Assembly: GCA_905221605.1 (NCBI GenBank)
Contig: CAJNDS010002804.1
Span: 1-64,000, forward strand
DNA from: Symbiodinium natans
Lineage: Eukaryota > Sar > Dinophyceae > Suessiales > Symbiodiniaceae
Reading direction: 5' to 3'
DNA length: 64,000 nucleotides
Shown: positions 8,940 to 20,700 of the stretch, piece by piece
Numbering within the stretch: the stretch's first letter is position 1
Layout: each line of letters begins with the position of its first letter
Translations under genes and position numbers: made by a program
The notes under the pieces: model-generated
What the model was told of the DNA's origin: nothing
Seen by the model: the letters and a program-made list of their open reading frames with translations, nothing else
The model's database searches: none

Positions 8940-11900
8940 CCGGTTTAAGCCCTAAACCCTAGGGTTTAAGCCCTAAACCCTAGGGTTTAAGCCTTGAGGC
9001 CTTGAAACCCTAAACGCTGGGCCCTGAAACCTAAACACAGGCCCTGCAGGCCCTGAGGCCTTGAAACCCTAAACGCTGGGCCCTGAAACTCTAAACGCAG
9101 GCCCTGAGGCCCGGAAACCCGAAACACAGGCTGAAACAGGCCCTGAAACCCTAAACACAGGCCCTGAAGCCCTGAAACCCTAAACGCTGGACCCTGAAAC
9201 CCTAAACACAGGTTCTGAGGCCCTGAAACCCTAAACACAGGCCCTGAGGCCTTGAAACCCTAAACGCTGGGCCCTGAAACCCTAAACACAGGCCCTGAGG
9301 CCCTGAAACCCTAAACACAGGCCCTGAGGCCTGGAAACCCTAAACGCTGGGCCCTGAAACCCTAAACACAGGCCCTGAGGCCCTGAAACCCTAAACACAG
9401 GCCCTGAAGCCTTGAAACCCTAAACGCTGGGCCCTGAACCCTAAACACAGGCCCTGAGACCCTGAAACCCTAAACACAGGCCCTGAGGCCTTGAAACCCT
9501 AAACGCTGGGCCGTGAAACCCTAAACACAGGCCCTGAGGCCTTGAAACCCTAATCACAGGCCCTGAGGCCTTGAAACCCTAAACGCTGGGCCCTGAAACC
9601 CTAAACACAGGCCCTGAGGCCCTGAAACCCTAAACACCCTAAAACACAGGCCCTTGAGGACTTGAAACCCTGTAAACGCTGGGCCCGGAAAACCCGAAAC
9701 ACAGGCCTGAGGCTGAAAAACCCTAAACGCTGGGCCCTGAAACCCTAAACACAGGCCCTGAGGCCTTGAAACCCTAAACACAGGCTTTGAGGCCTTGAAA
9801 CCCTAAACGCTGGGCCCTGAAACCCTAAACACAGGCCCTGAGGCCCTGAAACCCTAACACAGGCCCTGAGGCCTTGAAACCCTAAACGCTGGGCCCTGGA
9901 ACCCTAAACACAGGCCCTGAGGCCCTGAAACCCTAAACACAGGCCCTGAGGCCTTGAAACCCTAAACGCTGGGCCCTGAACCCTAAACACAGGCCCTGAG
10001 GCCTTGAAACCCTAACACAGGCCCTGAGGCCTTGAAACCCTAAACGCTGGGCCCTGAAACCCTAAACACAGGCCCTGAGGCCCTGAAACCCTGAACACAG
10101 GCCCTGAAGCCTTGAAACCCTAAACGCTGGGCCCTGAAACCCTAAACACAGGCCCTGAGGCCCTGAAACCCTAAACACAGGCCTTGAAACCCTAAACGCT
10201 GGGCCCTGAAACCCTAAACACAGGCCCTGAGGCCCCGAAACCCTAAACACAGGCCCTGAGCCCTTGAAACCCTAAACGCTGGGCCCTGAAACCCTAAACA
10301 CAGGCCCTGAGGCCCTGAAACGCTAAACACAGGCCCTGAGGCCTTGAAACCCTAAACGCTGGGCCCTGAAACCCGAAACACAGGCCCTGAGGCCCTGAAA
10401 CCCCAAACACAAGCCCTGAGGCCTTGAAACCCTAAACGCTGGGCCCTGAAACCCTAAACACAGGCCCTGAGGCCCTGAAAACCCTAAACACAGCACTGAG
10501 GCTTGAACACCTAAACGCTGGGCCCTGAAAAACTAAACACAGGCCTGAGGCCTGAAACCCTAAACACAGGCCCTGAAGCCTTGAAAACCTAAACGCTGGG
10601 CCCTGAAACCCTAAACACAGGCCCTGAGGCCCTGAAACCCTAAACACAGGCCCTGAAGCCTTGAAACCCTAAACGCTGGGCCCTGAAACCCTAAACACAG
10701 GCCCTGAGGCTCTGAAACCCTAAACACAGGCTTTGAAGCCTTGAAACCCTGAACGCTGGGCCCTGAAAACCCTAAACACAGGCCCTGAGGCCCTGAGGCC
10801 TTGAAACCCTAAACGCTGGGCCCTGAAACCATAAAAACAAGCCCTGAGGCCCTGAAACCCTAAACACAGGCTTTGAGGCCTTGAAACCCTAAACGCTGGG
10901 CCCTGAAACCCTAAACACAGGCCCTGAGGCCCTGAAACCCTAACACAGGCTTTGAGGCCTTGAAACCCTAAACGCTGGGACTGAACTAAACCAGGCCTGA
11001 GGCACGTGAAACCTCAACACAGGCCCTTGAAGCCCTGGAAACCCTAAAACGCTTGGGCCCTGAACCTAAAACAACAGGCCCTGAGGGCCCTGAAACCCTA
11101 AACACAAGCCCTGAGGCCCTGAAACCCTAAACACAGGCCCTGAGGCCTTGAAACCCTAAACGCTGGGCCCTGAAACCCTAAACACAAGCCCTGAGGCCCT
11201 GAAACCCTAAACACAGGCCCTGAGGCCTTGAAACCTTAAACGCTGGGCCCTGAAACCCTAAACACAGGCCCTGAGGCCCTGAAACCCTAAACACAGGCCC
11301 TGAGGCCTTGAAACCCTAAACGCTGGGCCCTGAAACCATAAAAACAAGCCCTGAAGGCCTGAAACCCTAAACACAGGCTTTGAGGCCTTGAAACCCTAAA
11401 CGCTGGGCCCTGAAACCCTAAACACGGGCCCTGAGGCCCTGAAACCCTAAACACAGGCCCTGAAGCCTTGAAACCCTAAACGCTGGGCCCTGGAACCCTA
11501 AACACAGGCCCTGAGGCCCTGAAACCCTAAACACAGGCCCTGAGGCCTTGAAACCCTAAACGCTGGGCCCTGAAACCCTAAACAAAGGCCCTGAGGCCCT
11601 GAAACCCTAAACACAGCTGGGCCCTGAAACCCTAAACACAAGCCCTGAGGCCCTGAAACCCTAAACACAGGCCCTGAGGCCTTGAAACCCTAAACGCTGG
11701 GCCCTGAAACCCTTAAACACAGGCCCCCTGAGGCCTTGAAACCCTAAACCCTGGGCCCTGAAACCCTAAACACAGGCCCTGAGGCCCTGAAACCCTAAAC
11801 ACAGGCCCTGAGGCCTTGAAACCCTAAACGCTGGGCCCTGAAACCCTAAACACAAGCCCTGAGGCCCTGAAACCCTAAACACAGGCCCTGAGGCCTTGAA

Positions 11901-12056
11901 ACCCTAAACGCTGGGCCCTGAAACCCTGTTTAGAGGCCCTGAGGCCCTGAAACCCTAAACACAGGCCCTGAGGCCTTGAACCCTAAACGCTGGCCCCTGA
12001 AACCCTAAACACAGGCCCTGAGGCCCTGAAACCCTAAACACAGGCCCTGAGGCCTT
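8940..12056 (+). repeat. telomere-derived satellite, ~80-bp unit, about 38 units
   Basis: The unit is composed of three similar sub-blocks, each built on 'CCTGAAACCCTAAAC': one ends in GCTGG, two end in ACAGG, joined by GCCCTGAGGCC. Every sub-block still contains the telomere heptamer AAACCCT. Divergence is low and indels are more frequent around 9650-9720, 10490-10560 and 10980-11060. Minus-strand ORFs across it (Gly/Phe/Leu-rich) are simply the repeat read through. Confidence 0.95.
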
Positions 12057-12087
12057 GAAGGGGGGAAGGGGGGGAGGGGGGGGAGGG

Positions 12088-12575
12088 GCCGAAATCGGCC
12101 GAACACTGGGGGGACCAGTGTTCGTGGCTTTTCGGCCAGGCCGAAATCGGCCGAACACTGGGGGGACCAGTGTTCGTGGCTTTTCGGCCAGGCCGAAATC
12201 GCCCGAACACTGGGGGGACCAGTGTTCGTGGCTTTTCGGCCAGGCCGAAATCGGCCGAACACTGGGGGGACCAGTGTTCGTGGCTTTTCGGCCAGGCCGA
12301 AATCGGCCGAACACTGGGGGGACCAGTGGTCGTGGCTTTTCGGCCGTGGCCGAAATCGGCCGAACACTGGGGGGACCAGTGTTCGTGGCTTTTCGGCCGT
12401 GGCCGAAATCGGCCGAACACTGGGGGGACCAGTGTTCGTGGCTTTTCGGCCAGGCCGAAATCGCCCGAACACTGGGGGGACCAGTGTTCGTGGCTTTTCG
12501 GCCAGGCCGAAATCGGCCGAACACTGGGGGGACCAGTGTTCGTGGCTTTTCGGCCGTGGCCGAAATCGGCCGAAG
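12088..12575. repeat. nine tandem ~52-bp self-complementary (hairpin) units
   Basis: Each unit reads GGCCGAAA, five bases, CGAACACTGG, GGGGA, CCAGTGTTCG, five bases, TTTCGGCC. The outer 8-base and inner 10-base arms are exact inverted repeats, so nearly the whole unit can fold on itself. Linkers between units are A or GT. Units 3 and 8 share a GGCCG to GCCCG change, and unit 5 has one T-to-G change in the inner arm. All frames are open because the unit has no stop codons; the resulting ORFs are not genes. Confidence 0.95.
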
Positions 12576-12599
12576 GTTTAAATATATATAAGAAAGAGA

Positions 12600-13060
12600 G
12601 GGTTTAGGGTTTAGGGTTTAGGGTTTAGGGTTTAGGGTTTAGGGTTTACCTTTTTTGCCTTTGTTGCCTTTCCTTCTATTTTTTTCTTCTTTGGGCTGAG
12701 GGGGTGATCTTACTTCGTACTCAGACTGCCTTTCCTGAACACCAAAGGTCCAGTCATCTTGGCAGAATGTGGGCGGGGGGATACCTTAAACCCTAAACCT
12801 TAAACCCTCTACCCTAAACCCTAAACCCTGAATCCTGAACCCTAAACAAGCAGCCTTTTTTGGGGGGATGTTCCGTTAGCGACCTCGAGCTTGGAGAGCC
12901 CACAAAAGGCCGCAGTAGGCAGCCAAGGATCCAACAGATTTCTGCAAGGCGCTTGCAGTGGATGCGACGTGCATACCATTGCCCACTAACCTGCCGCTGT
13001 CAGTATTCCGGGATTAGGGTTTCGGGTTTAGGGTTTAGGGCTTAGGGCTTAGGGTTTAGG
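12600..13060. repeat. three short telomere-type tracts in alternating orientation
   Basis: TTTAGGG x7 at 12600-12649, degenerate CCCTAAA at 12784-12847, and degenerate TTTAGGG at 13013-13060. The bases between them show no gene. Confidence 0.85.
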
Positions 13061-13082
13061 ATGGCTCAGCGTCAGCCAGCAT

Positions 13083-14540
13083 TTAAGCAACAGACAAAGC
13101 GCCCAGCCTGTGCGAGAGCATCGCTTCGGTAAGTGCCAAACAAAGCTCCCACTTCATCGAGGCAGACAGTACCCGATTCAGGATGTCGCAGCATTGCTCG
13201 CTGAGCATGCCATCCATGCCCGTCCAGAAAATGTGCAAGGCGAACTGCCACTGCGTATCCCGTTCCTTGGCGGCGAGTAGAATGATAGGAGCTACGGTAA
13301 AGCTACTTGCGAGATTAAAGGGTCTAAGGACGTGAATTTCCTGGCTATCGCTTTCTGTGTGTCCCCGAATTTGCCAGCCAAAAGATACAACCACTGCTTA
13401 CATTCTTCTGCGCTGTCTCTTGCAGCTTTGGTTCTACGGTTATGGTTCTCTGTTGTCCCTGCCGTTCTGCAGGAGGTGGAGGAGGGGCGGGGGGCTGCAA
13501 ACAGAGTTCGCCCCAGAAGCAGGTGACCGATCCGTTCTGCAAAACAAAATCTACCCAAGCACAGATTGATGTCCATCCCTTACACAAATCTACTCGCCAG
13601 TGACCTTACCGTCTCCCCTATAACACCCAGATAAGTGAAAAGACCGGACATCAGAGTGGAAGCAAGGATGATAGCCCCCTCAACTGGGTTTCAAGGCCAG
13701 AGCTCGCACGAACTAATCACAGTCCCAGAGGTGACCTCATCCGGCAAGATAGTCGAGGCTTGCAAACGCAGCAGCAGGAGGCTTGCCATCTGCCTGAGAT
13801 CGACTGCAAGGACTTGTCTTGCCGTGTCTTGCGATGTTTTAACTGACGGCGAACACCTGGCTGATGCCCGAATCACCGGCCATGGCTCCACAAGCCTTCA
13901 TCGGCACAAGCGCTGAGCGCCGCGTTGCAGCACACCTCGGAAGACACTTGCACTCCTCATAGACAAGTCGGACAAGTCGGATATCCACGGAATTCAAAGC
14001 CCCTCGTGAGCCAGTGAACTTACTGGCCTCTGATGACTGTAGTCGCACCAGGACTGTTTCTGCACAGCGGGAACTAGGAAATTGCTGGCCACGGAAACTT
14101 CGCTCTTGCCCTTCACTTGATGAAGGGCATAGGCGGTGCAGATTTTGTTAGCGGAACTTTGGCCACAAGGCTTGACATGAAAGCGACGTTGCCACGTAAA
14201 GCCGTGCGAATCGCAAGAAGGTGCCATAGCACAAGGGTTCTGATCCAAGACATGGCACGAGGGTCGGTTCGGGCATGTCGTGAAACAGCGCCAGCGCATG
14301 CTGCCACTTCCTGCACAGTGACGTGCAGACACAAACCTGCGACTAATTCATCACATCCTTACCGCAGCAAAGGCAGACATGCAGCGGTGTTGAAGCCAAC
14401 CCAATGAAACAGATCCCCTATCATGTCTCCGTCCTGCCGGACCGGCAGGCAGTGATCCCGGCGGTGGCAAGAGAGACCTCAAGGCTTGGAATCAGCCTTC
14501 AGGATGCAAATCTGATGGCGAGCTGATCTGCCCATCAGGG
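13083..14540 (-). other. PPR-like exon remnants downstream of the PPR ORF
   Basis: Short minus-strand stretches resemble the same repeat family as the next gene: 'ERDTQWQFALHIF' (~13240-13280), 'ILPDEVTSGTVISSCELWP' (~13690-13750) and 'WQHALALFHDMPEPTLVP' (~14250-14310). They lie in different frames, so they are either true exons split by introns or a decayed extension of the gene at 14561-16237. Confidence 0.45.
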
Positions 14541-14560
14541 GCTAGGAGTTTAGATCTTGT

Positions 14561-16237
14561 TCAAAGAGACTTGACATGCAACTCTGAAGTTCGGCAGGAC
14601 ACTTCCATGCTGGCAGCTTCGGAAGATAGGCGATCGAAAATGCGCAATGCCATCTGCCACTGGCTGCCCCTGTCGCAAGCAGAGATGGCAGCACAAGCAG
14701 CATGAGATGCACCGTCACCATCACGTGCTTGCTCAAGGACATCCTCCAACAAAGTTAACGACCACTGCCACATGCTGGCATCACCCACAACGCTGATTGC
14801 GGCAGCGTAGATTGTCGAGTCTGCGGCCAAGCCATGTTTCGGCAAGCTGGCCAAACATGCCAATGCAGCTTGCCATGCTGCTGAATCTCTGCATGCCGCA
14901 ATCGCCGTGGTGCATGAAGCAATGCTACATTCGACCCATTGGTCTACTGCCGAGGCTAGCAGTAGTGATGCCATCTGCCAGCTTGCCTGCCTACTGCAGG
15001 CACCAATGGCCAGTTGAAAATGTGCCGTATCCGGAGTAATGGCAGCTTGGTTCAGGTTCTCCAGAAGCGCCACAACCATGTCCCACTTGTGGCAGTGGTC
15101 ACAAGCATTCATGCAGATTCCGAACGCTCTCCTCCACGCCGCAGGACCCGACTGGCTTGTGAGTGGTGCAGCTGCCAGGAGCTGCACCGCAAGTTGCCAC
15201 TGAGAGCCGGCGTCGCAGGCTAGCATAGCGGCCGACCAGGATGGCAAGCCGGCCTCCAAGGAGTTGGCGGGCAGCTGCCGCAACAGCTGGACAGCGTAAG
15301 GCCACTGACTTGCACCTCCGCACACGATCATGAGCGCGTTGTGGGTGGTCTCGTTCGGCGATATCGAGCATGCGCACATATCATCCAGTAATCCTAGCGC
15401 TTTCGCCCAATGCCCAGTTCCGTCAAAGACGCCGACAGCAGCATTGTAGATGATCTGGTTAGCCGTGATGGATTCGTCTCTCATACCGTGCAGCAGATGC
15501 ATGGCATACTGCCACTGGCCACCCTGCCCGCAAGCACGGATGGCAGCACCGTAGAAAACCTCGTTGAGCCTTGTCCTCTCCTCGCAGAGCCGCTTCAAGA
15601 TACTTAGGGTACAGGTCCAGATCGATGCTTGCCCGCATGCAGATATCAAACCGCAGCTCGCAAAGAGGGATATCTGCACCTGGAGGCGCTCCATGTCGGA
15701 GGCAAGTGCAAGCGCCCTCTCCCATTGGGTTTCGCGCTCAAGGGATGTTGTAACAGCACCGTGCGTGAACGTGTCAGGAAGCAGATGATTCGCCCGTATC
15801 TCTTCCATTAAGTGCAGTGCCAGCTCCCAGCCTCCTGACTGCCGACATGCACCAATGGCAGCATTGAACGCAATGATATCTGGGCGTAGCATCCGCATCA
15901 TGTCCGCCAGAAGAGACAACGCCCATGGCCATGGCTTCTCCTTCTCGTTGATCACAGCATTGAAGGAAACTGCGTCAGGAGGCAAGAGGTCTCCTGCCAT
16001 TTTCGACAGATGGCTCAAGGCTTGCATCCAGGAACTTCCCTTCTCACAGGCGCCCAGAATAGCATTCGCGATAATCAGGTTGGACTCGACCTTCCATGTC
16101 TTCATCTGCTCCAGGAGCCCGATGGCCTCTTGCCACTGCCCAGCCTTGCCGAGGCAGCTGAGGGCTCCACCGCACGTGATCACATCGGGAGTGCCCTGGC
16201 TCGCACCTGTGGCGGAATGGCCACCCTTTCTATACAT
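14561..16237 (-). CDS. pentatricopeptide repeat (PPR) protein
   Basis: PPR proteins bind organellar RNA one base per repeat and act in its processing, editing or translation. This 558-residue frame is an almost continuous run of ~35-residue helical repeats (roughly 15). Recurrent signatures include 'PDVITCGGALSCLGKAGQWQEAI', 'ANAILGACEKGSSWMQAL', 'PDIIAFNAAIGACRQSGGWELAL' and 'AAISACDRGSQWQMAL'. The 'AC(E/D)xGxxWxxAL' form with a Trp in helix B is frequent in dinoflagellate PPR families. The frame starts inside repeat territory with only a short leader ('MYRKGGHSATG') and no clear targeting peptide, so an upstream exon is likely. C-terminal remnants continue to about 13083. Low-copy gene; partners unknown. 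Confidence 0.85.
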   Translation of the reverse strand: MYRKGGHSATGASQGTPDVITCGGALSCLGKAGQWQEAIGLLEQMKTWKVESNLIIANAILGACEKGSSWMQALSHLSKMAGDLLPPDAVSFNAVINEKEKPWPWALSLLADMMRMLRPDIIAFNAAIGACRQSGGWELALHLMEEIRANHLLPDTFTHGAVTTSLERETQWERALALASDMERLQVQISLFASCGLISACGQASIWTCTLSILKRLCEERTRLNEVFYGAAIRACGQGGQWQYAMHLLHGMRDESITANQIIYNAAVGVFDGTGHWAKALGLLDDMCACSISPNETTHNALMIVCGGASQWPYAVQLLRQLPANSLEAGLPSWSAAMLACDAGSQWQLAVQLLAAAPLTSQSGPAAWRRAFGICMNACDHCHKWDMVVALLENLNQAAITPDTAHFQLAIGACSRQASWQMASLLLASAVDQWVECSIASCTTAIAACRDSAAWQAALACLASLPKHGLAADSTIYAAAISVVGDASMWQWSLTLLEDVLEQARDGDGASHAACAAISACDRGSQWQMALRIFDRLSSEAASMEVSCRTSELHVKSL

Positions 16238-16239
16238 TG

Positions 16240-17480
16240 TGGGAAAGACTCGAAGAGACTGGTGTCATCCCAGTAGACCGGAAGACTGCAAGATGCTGCA
16301 AGCACAACTCAGTGTGCAACTCTTTGCAAAGCAACCACAGCAACTACGGGTGGGTCAAAACCTTTCAGCTAAGGCACGGAGAGTAGCCAAGAGGACCACG
16401 GCGGACTGCCAGGCGGCGGCTCTTCTGCAGGCTTTGAGGGCTGCAGTGCACTGGACCTGTCTGGCTCCGGCACAGGCATGGGATGCAAGTCTCGCAGTAT
16501 GCCCCGGCCTGGTCGATTTCCAAGGCAGAGGCGATGCTGTCTTCTAAGAGAGCAATGGCACTTTCAGCACCCTTCATGTTTAGCGATGCTGATGGTCTTT
16601 GCCAGATCAGACATGCCTTCACAGTTTCTGGGCCCCACGCACTCAGCGCAGTCTTGAGAGAGAGATTGAGGGGGAGACAACAAATGCAGCAAATTGCCGT
16701 GCATACCGCCAAACCAATGCAAGAGTCAACACGCTTTGGGAAGTAGTCAGTAGGATCAGCGTTTCAGTGTTCAGGGTGCACACACGTGGGTGCTGCCTTT
16801 GGGCAGTCGGTCAGGCTGGTCGTCTGATCCAGCTTTCCCCTGCAGAACGCCGACCGGCAAGAATTTTGACCGGAAGCCGAAACCTTACAGCGACGCCCGC
16901 TCAACCCCCCAACCCGAGGGGTGTGTCCCAAGCCTGTGGCGAAAACTCGAGTTCGAGACGGCAATCAGAGCTGAAACGGTACCCCTCGTCTCACGCTGCG
17001 CATGCTGCGCTTCACCTCTGTGAGGGTCATGTCTCTAGCGAATGCCAGGATAAGTTTATCGGATCTCAATGCTTGAACAACAACCACCACAGCATCACGT
17101 GCGGCAACGTAGCATTCTACATGCGCATCTTCTCTGAAACTCGCGAAATGTTCCTTAAAGTTTCCTGCGGAAGCAATTGAATTTCCGGCTGGGCACAGGG
17201 CTACCACAGCGCGATCTGCAGCGCAATCTTGCTGCGCTCCCGTCGTGAAGCAGAATTTTGGAGCTTGGCACGTTTCGCATTGCGCTCGAATGAGCATTGA
17301 ACAAAAGTTGCCCAAGACCTTCAGACGGCTTTCGCGGAAACAAACCCACGGGACTCGGATGGATTTGGATGGGCTTGGGCTCGCCATACCGAGCACAGCT
17401 GAAACTTTTCGCCGATGCCAAACTCAAGTGGTGACAGGGTGCAAGGTCCGTTGACCGGCTACGGGCACAACATGTAGGCC
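16240..17480. other. no recognisable gene
   Basis: Minus-strand frames at 16365-16712 and 16965-17396 are open for 115-143 codons but match nothing I recognise. The first could include an upstream exon of the PPR gene. Confidence 0.4.
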
Positions 17481-17741
17481 CTCTTCACGTGCGATCACGC
17501 ACCGACATTGTCTACACCGAGAGGGAAAACTGGTCGAATTAGTATGCCAGCGAATGCCAGCGTGCAGCCTTGTGCACGCCAAGCTTAGGGCATCGCCTGG
17601 GCACTGTGCTAAAGAGCCGTAATGTGCTCTAACGCAGAGCAAGAACGCAAAAGCTGCTGGAAGAGTTCTTGCATCTGCAAATTAAAATTCAGAGCTCCGC
17701 AGGTGGGAGCCCGAAAAAATGCAAGGCCTCGTCCGCGAGCC

Positions 17742-20700
17742 TCAAGCTCCCAGGAGCTTGTCTTTCAAGGTGGGAGCAGCAGCAGCGGGCGACTTCAGCA
17801 GCTTGGACTGCGCTGGGCTCTCACCCAGGAACCTCAACGAGTCACAAGCGGAGATTCCTGGTGACACCATGCATCGGACTGCATAAATTTTGGTCCCAGC
17901 TGCTGCACACGGCCACTTCCCAGGTCGTAGACGCCACCCTGAATCACCAAGTCGCCAGTCTTAACCTCACGCACAGTCACGTCACCATCACTGTGCTCGG
18001 ATCTTGGCAGAGAAAAAGGCAGAGAGAGAGAGAGAGAATGAGAGAATGAGAGAATGAGAGAATGAGAGAATGAGAGAATGAGAGAATGAGAGAATGAGAG
18101 AATGAGAGAATGAGAGAATGAGAGAATGAGAGAATGAGAGAATGAGAGAATGAGAGGATGAGAGGATGAGAGGATGAGAGAATGAGAGAATGAGAGAATG
18201 AGAGAATGAGAGAATGAGAGAATGAGAGAATGAGAGAATGAGAGAATGAGAGAATGAGAGAATGAGAGAATGAGAGAATGAGAGGATGAGAGGATGAGAG
18301 GATGAGAGATGAGAGAATGAGAGAATGAGAGAATGAGAGAATGAGAGAATGAGAGAATGAGAGAATGAGAGAATGAGAGAATGAGAGGATGAGAGGATGA
18401 GAGAATGAGAGAATGAGAGAATGAGAGAATGAGAGAATGAGAGAATGAGAGAATGAGAGAATGAGAGAATGAGAGAATGATGAGAGGATGAGAGGATGAG
18501 AGCATGAGAGAATGAGAGAATGAGAGAATGAGAGAATGAGAGAATGAGAGAATGAGAGAATGAGAGAATGAGAGAATGAGAGAATGAGAGAATGATGAGA
18601 GGATGAGAGGATGAGAGGATGAGAGAATGAGAGAATGAGAGAATGAGAGAATGAGAGAATGAGAGAATGAGAGAATGAGAGAATGAGAGAATGAGAGAAT
18701 GAGAGAATGAGAGGATGAGAGAATGAGAGAATGAGAGAATGAGAGAATGAGAGAATGAGAGAATGAGAGAATGAGAGAATGAGAGAATGAGAGAATGAGA
18801 GAATGAGAGAATGAGAGGATGAGAGGATGAGAGGATGAGAGCATGAGAGAATGAGAGAATGAGAGCATGAGAGAATGAGAGAATGAGAGAATGAGAGAAT
18901 GAGAGAATGAGAGAATGAGAGAATGAGAGAATGAGAGAATGAGAGGATGAGAGGATGAGAGGATGAGAGAATGAGAGAATGAGAGGATGAAAGAATGAAA
19001 GAATGAGAGAATGAAAGAATGAAAGAATAAAAGGATGAAAGAATGAAAGATTGAGAGAATGAAAGAATGAAAGAATGAAAGAGAGAGAGAATGAAAGAAT
19101 GAGAGAATGAGAGAATGAGAGAATGAGAGGATGAAAGAATGAAAGAATGAGAGAATGAAAGAATGAAAGAATAAAAGGATGAAAGAATGAAAGATTGAGA
19201 GAATGAAAGAATGAAAGAGAGAGAGAATGAGAGAATTAGAGAATGAGAGAATGAGAGAATGAGAGGATGAAAGAATGAAAGAATGAGAGACTGAAAGAAT
19301 GAAAGAATAAAAGGATGAAAGAATGAAAGATTGAGAGAATGAAAGAATGAAAGAGAGAGAGAATGAAAGAATGAGAGAATGAGAGAATGAGAGAATGAGA
19401 GGATGAAAGAATGAAAGAATGAGAGAATGAAAGAATGAAAGAATAAAAGGATGAAAGAATGAAAGATTGAGAGAATGAAAGAATGAAAGAGAGAGAGAGA
19501 ATGAAAGAATGAAAGAGAGAGAGAGAGACGGCGCACGTGGTTTGTCAGGTGGGTTTCGGCTCGGCCTTCTGGCGAATGGGCTCGCTGTGCCTCGGGACAG
19601 CTGGGCCGCGGTGTGCACTTGCAGCTTACAAGGGTTTAGCGTTCAGGGTCTAGGGTTTAGGGTTCAGGGTTCAGGGTGTAGAGGCTTAAGCCTGCTTAGC
19701 ATGACTTGCGACACATGCGAGAGCACTGAGGCCAGGTTGCTGCAGCATGAAGTTGATGGTGTGGAACACGTTCAGCTTCACGGCATGCTTGGCAATGTCG
19801 TCTTCGCTGGCCTGACACGGGCTTCCAGTTGGCCGGCACCCATACTTGAGCGGCACAGAATCAGGGGCAGCTTCCTGCCCCCGACTGCCCCCCACATACC
19901 CCCACACCCTCCCGGCTCCAAAGGAGCGCGGCCGCAGACAGACAAAAGGCACCCAAAGCGGGTCCTGTGTCCCTGCCCTTCGGGGCCACCATCAACTGGG
20001 GGCTTAGATTCCACTCGCTGCCAGCCCCAAGCCCTCAAGCAAGCTGAAGCTTTCTCTCTCCCTCTCTCACGAGAAGCTTTCTGAGATGTCGCAAAGTTCT
20101 CTGGACGCAACACGTGTGATCGAAGGCAAATGAGCGCAAGAGTCGCACATAGACAGCCGAAACCGCCGCTCCAGTGCATGAGCCCGGTGCCGTGCCTTGC
20201 GTCCCAGCTCGGTAGCAGCTTTTGCAGCCACAGAACTGAGGCCCAGAAGAAGTGCATCCAAAGCGTGGCCATCCTGCAGACCACATCAGCGCAGACTGTC
20301 ATACACTCTTTCCCCGTGCACGAATCCCCTCCCCTGCCCACGAGTCCGTCGCCGCACCAGACTGCTTGGTCTTGGACTGCAGGAACGCACTGGTGGCACC
20401 CTTGATCGCACCGCAGTTCGTGTGTCCCAGAACGAAGATCAGGCGGGTGTTCAGCGCGCCCGTGCAGAACTCCAAGCTGCCGAGCAGGCTCCCCTCCGCA
20501 TGGGTGCAGGTGTTTCCAGCGTTGCGCAGCACGAAGAGGTCCCCAGGCAGCGCATCGAAGACGGTCTCAAGGGGCACGCGCGAGTCGGCGCAGCCGACCA
20601 CTGCCGTGTGGGGTGCCTGACCAACAGTGGCCAGGGCCTCGCGCATGCTCTGGTACACCTTGCCAGCGACGGGGGCGCCCACAGCGAAGCGCTCGTTGCC

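Noticed and set aside
8987-10647. Minus-strand ORFs with 'FRVSGPQGLCLGFQGPAF' repeats
   Set aside because: These are read-through of the telomere-derived satellite, with frame changes at every indel.
11955-12607. Overlapping ORFs of 119-189 residues on both strands
   Set aside because: All frames of the hairpin repeat are open; the peptides are cyclic repeats of the same 52-base unit.
17834-19618. 594-residue and 519-residue minus-strand ORFs rich in Ser, Phe, His, Leu, Ile
   Set aside because: They are the (GAGAGAAT)n repeat read on the other strand; an octamer without stops stays open in all frames. Real exons lie only at the left end.
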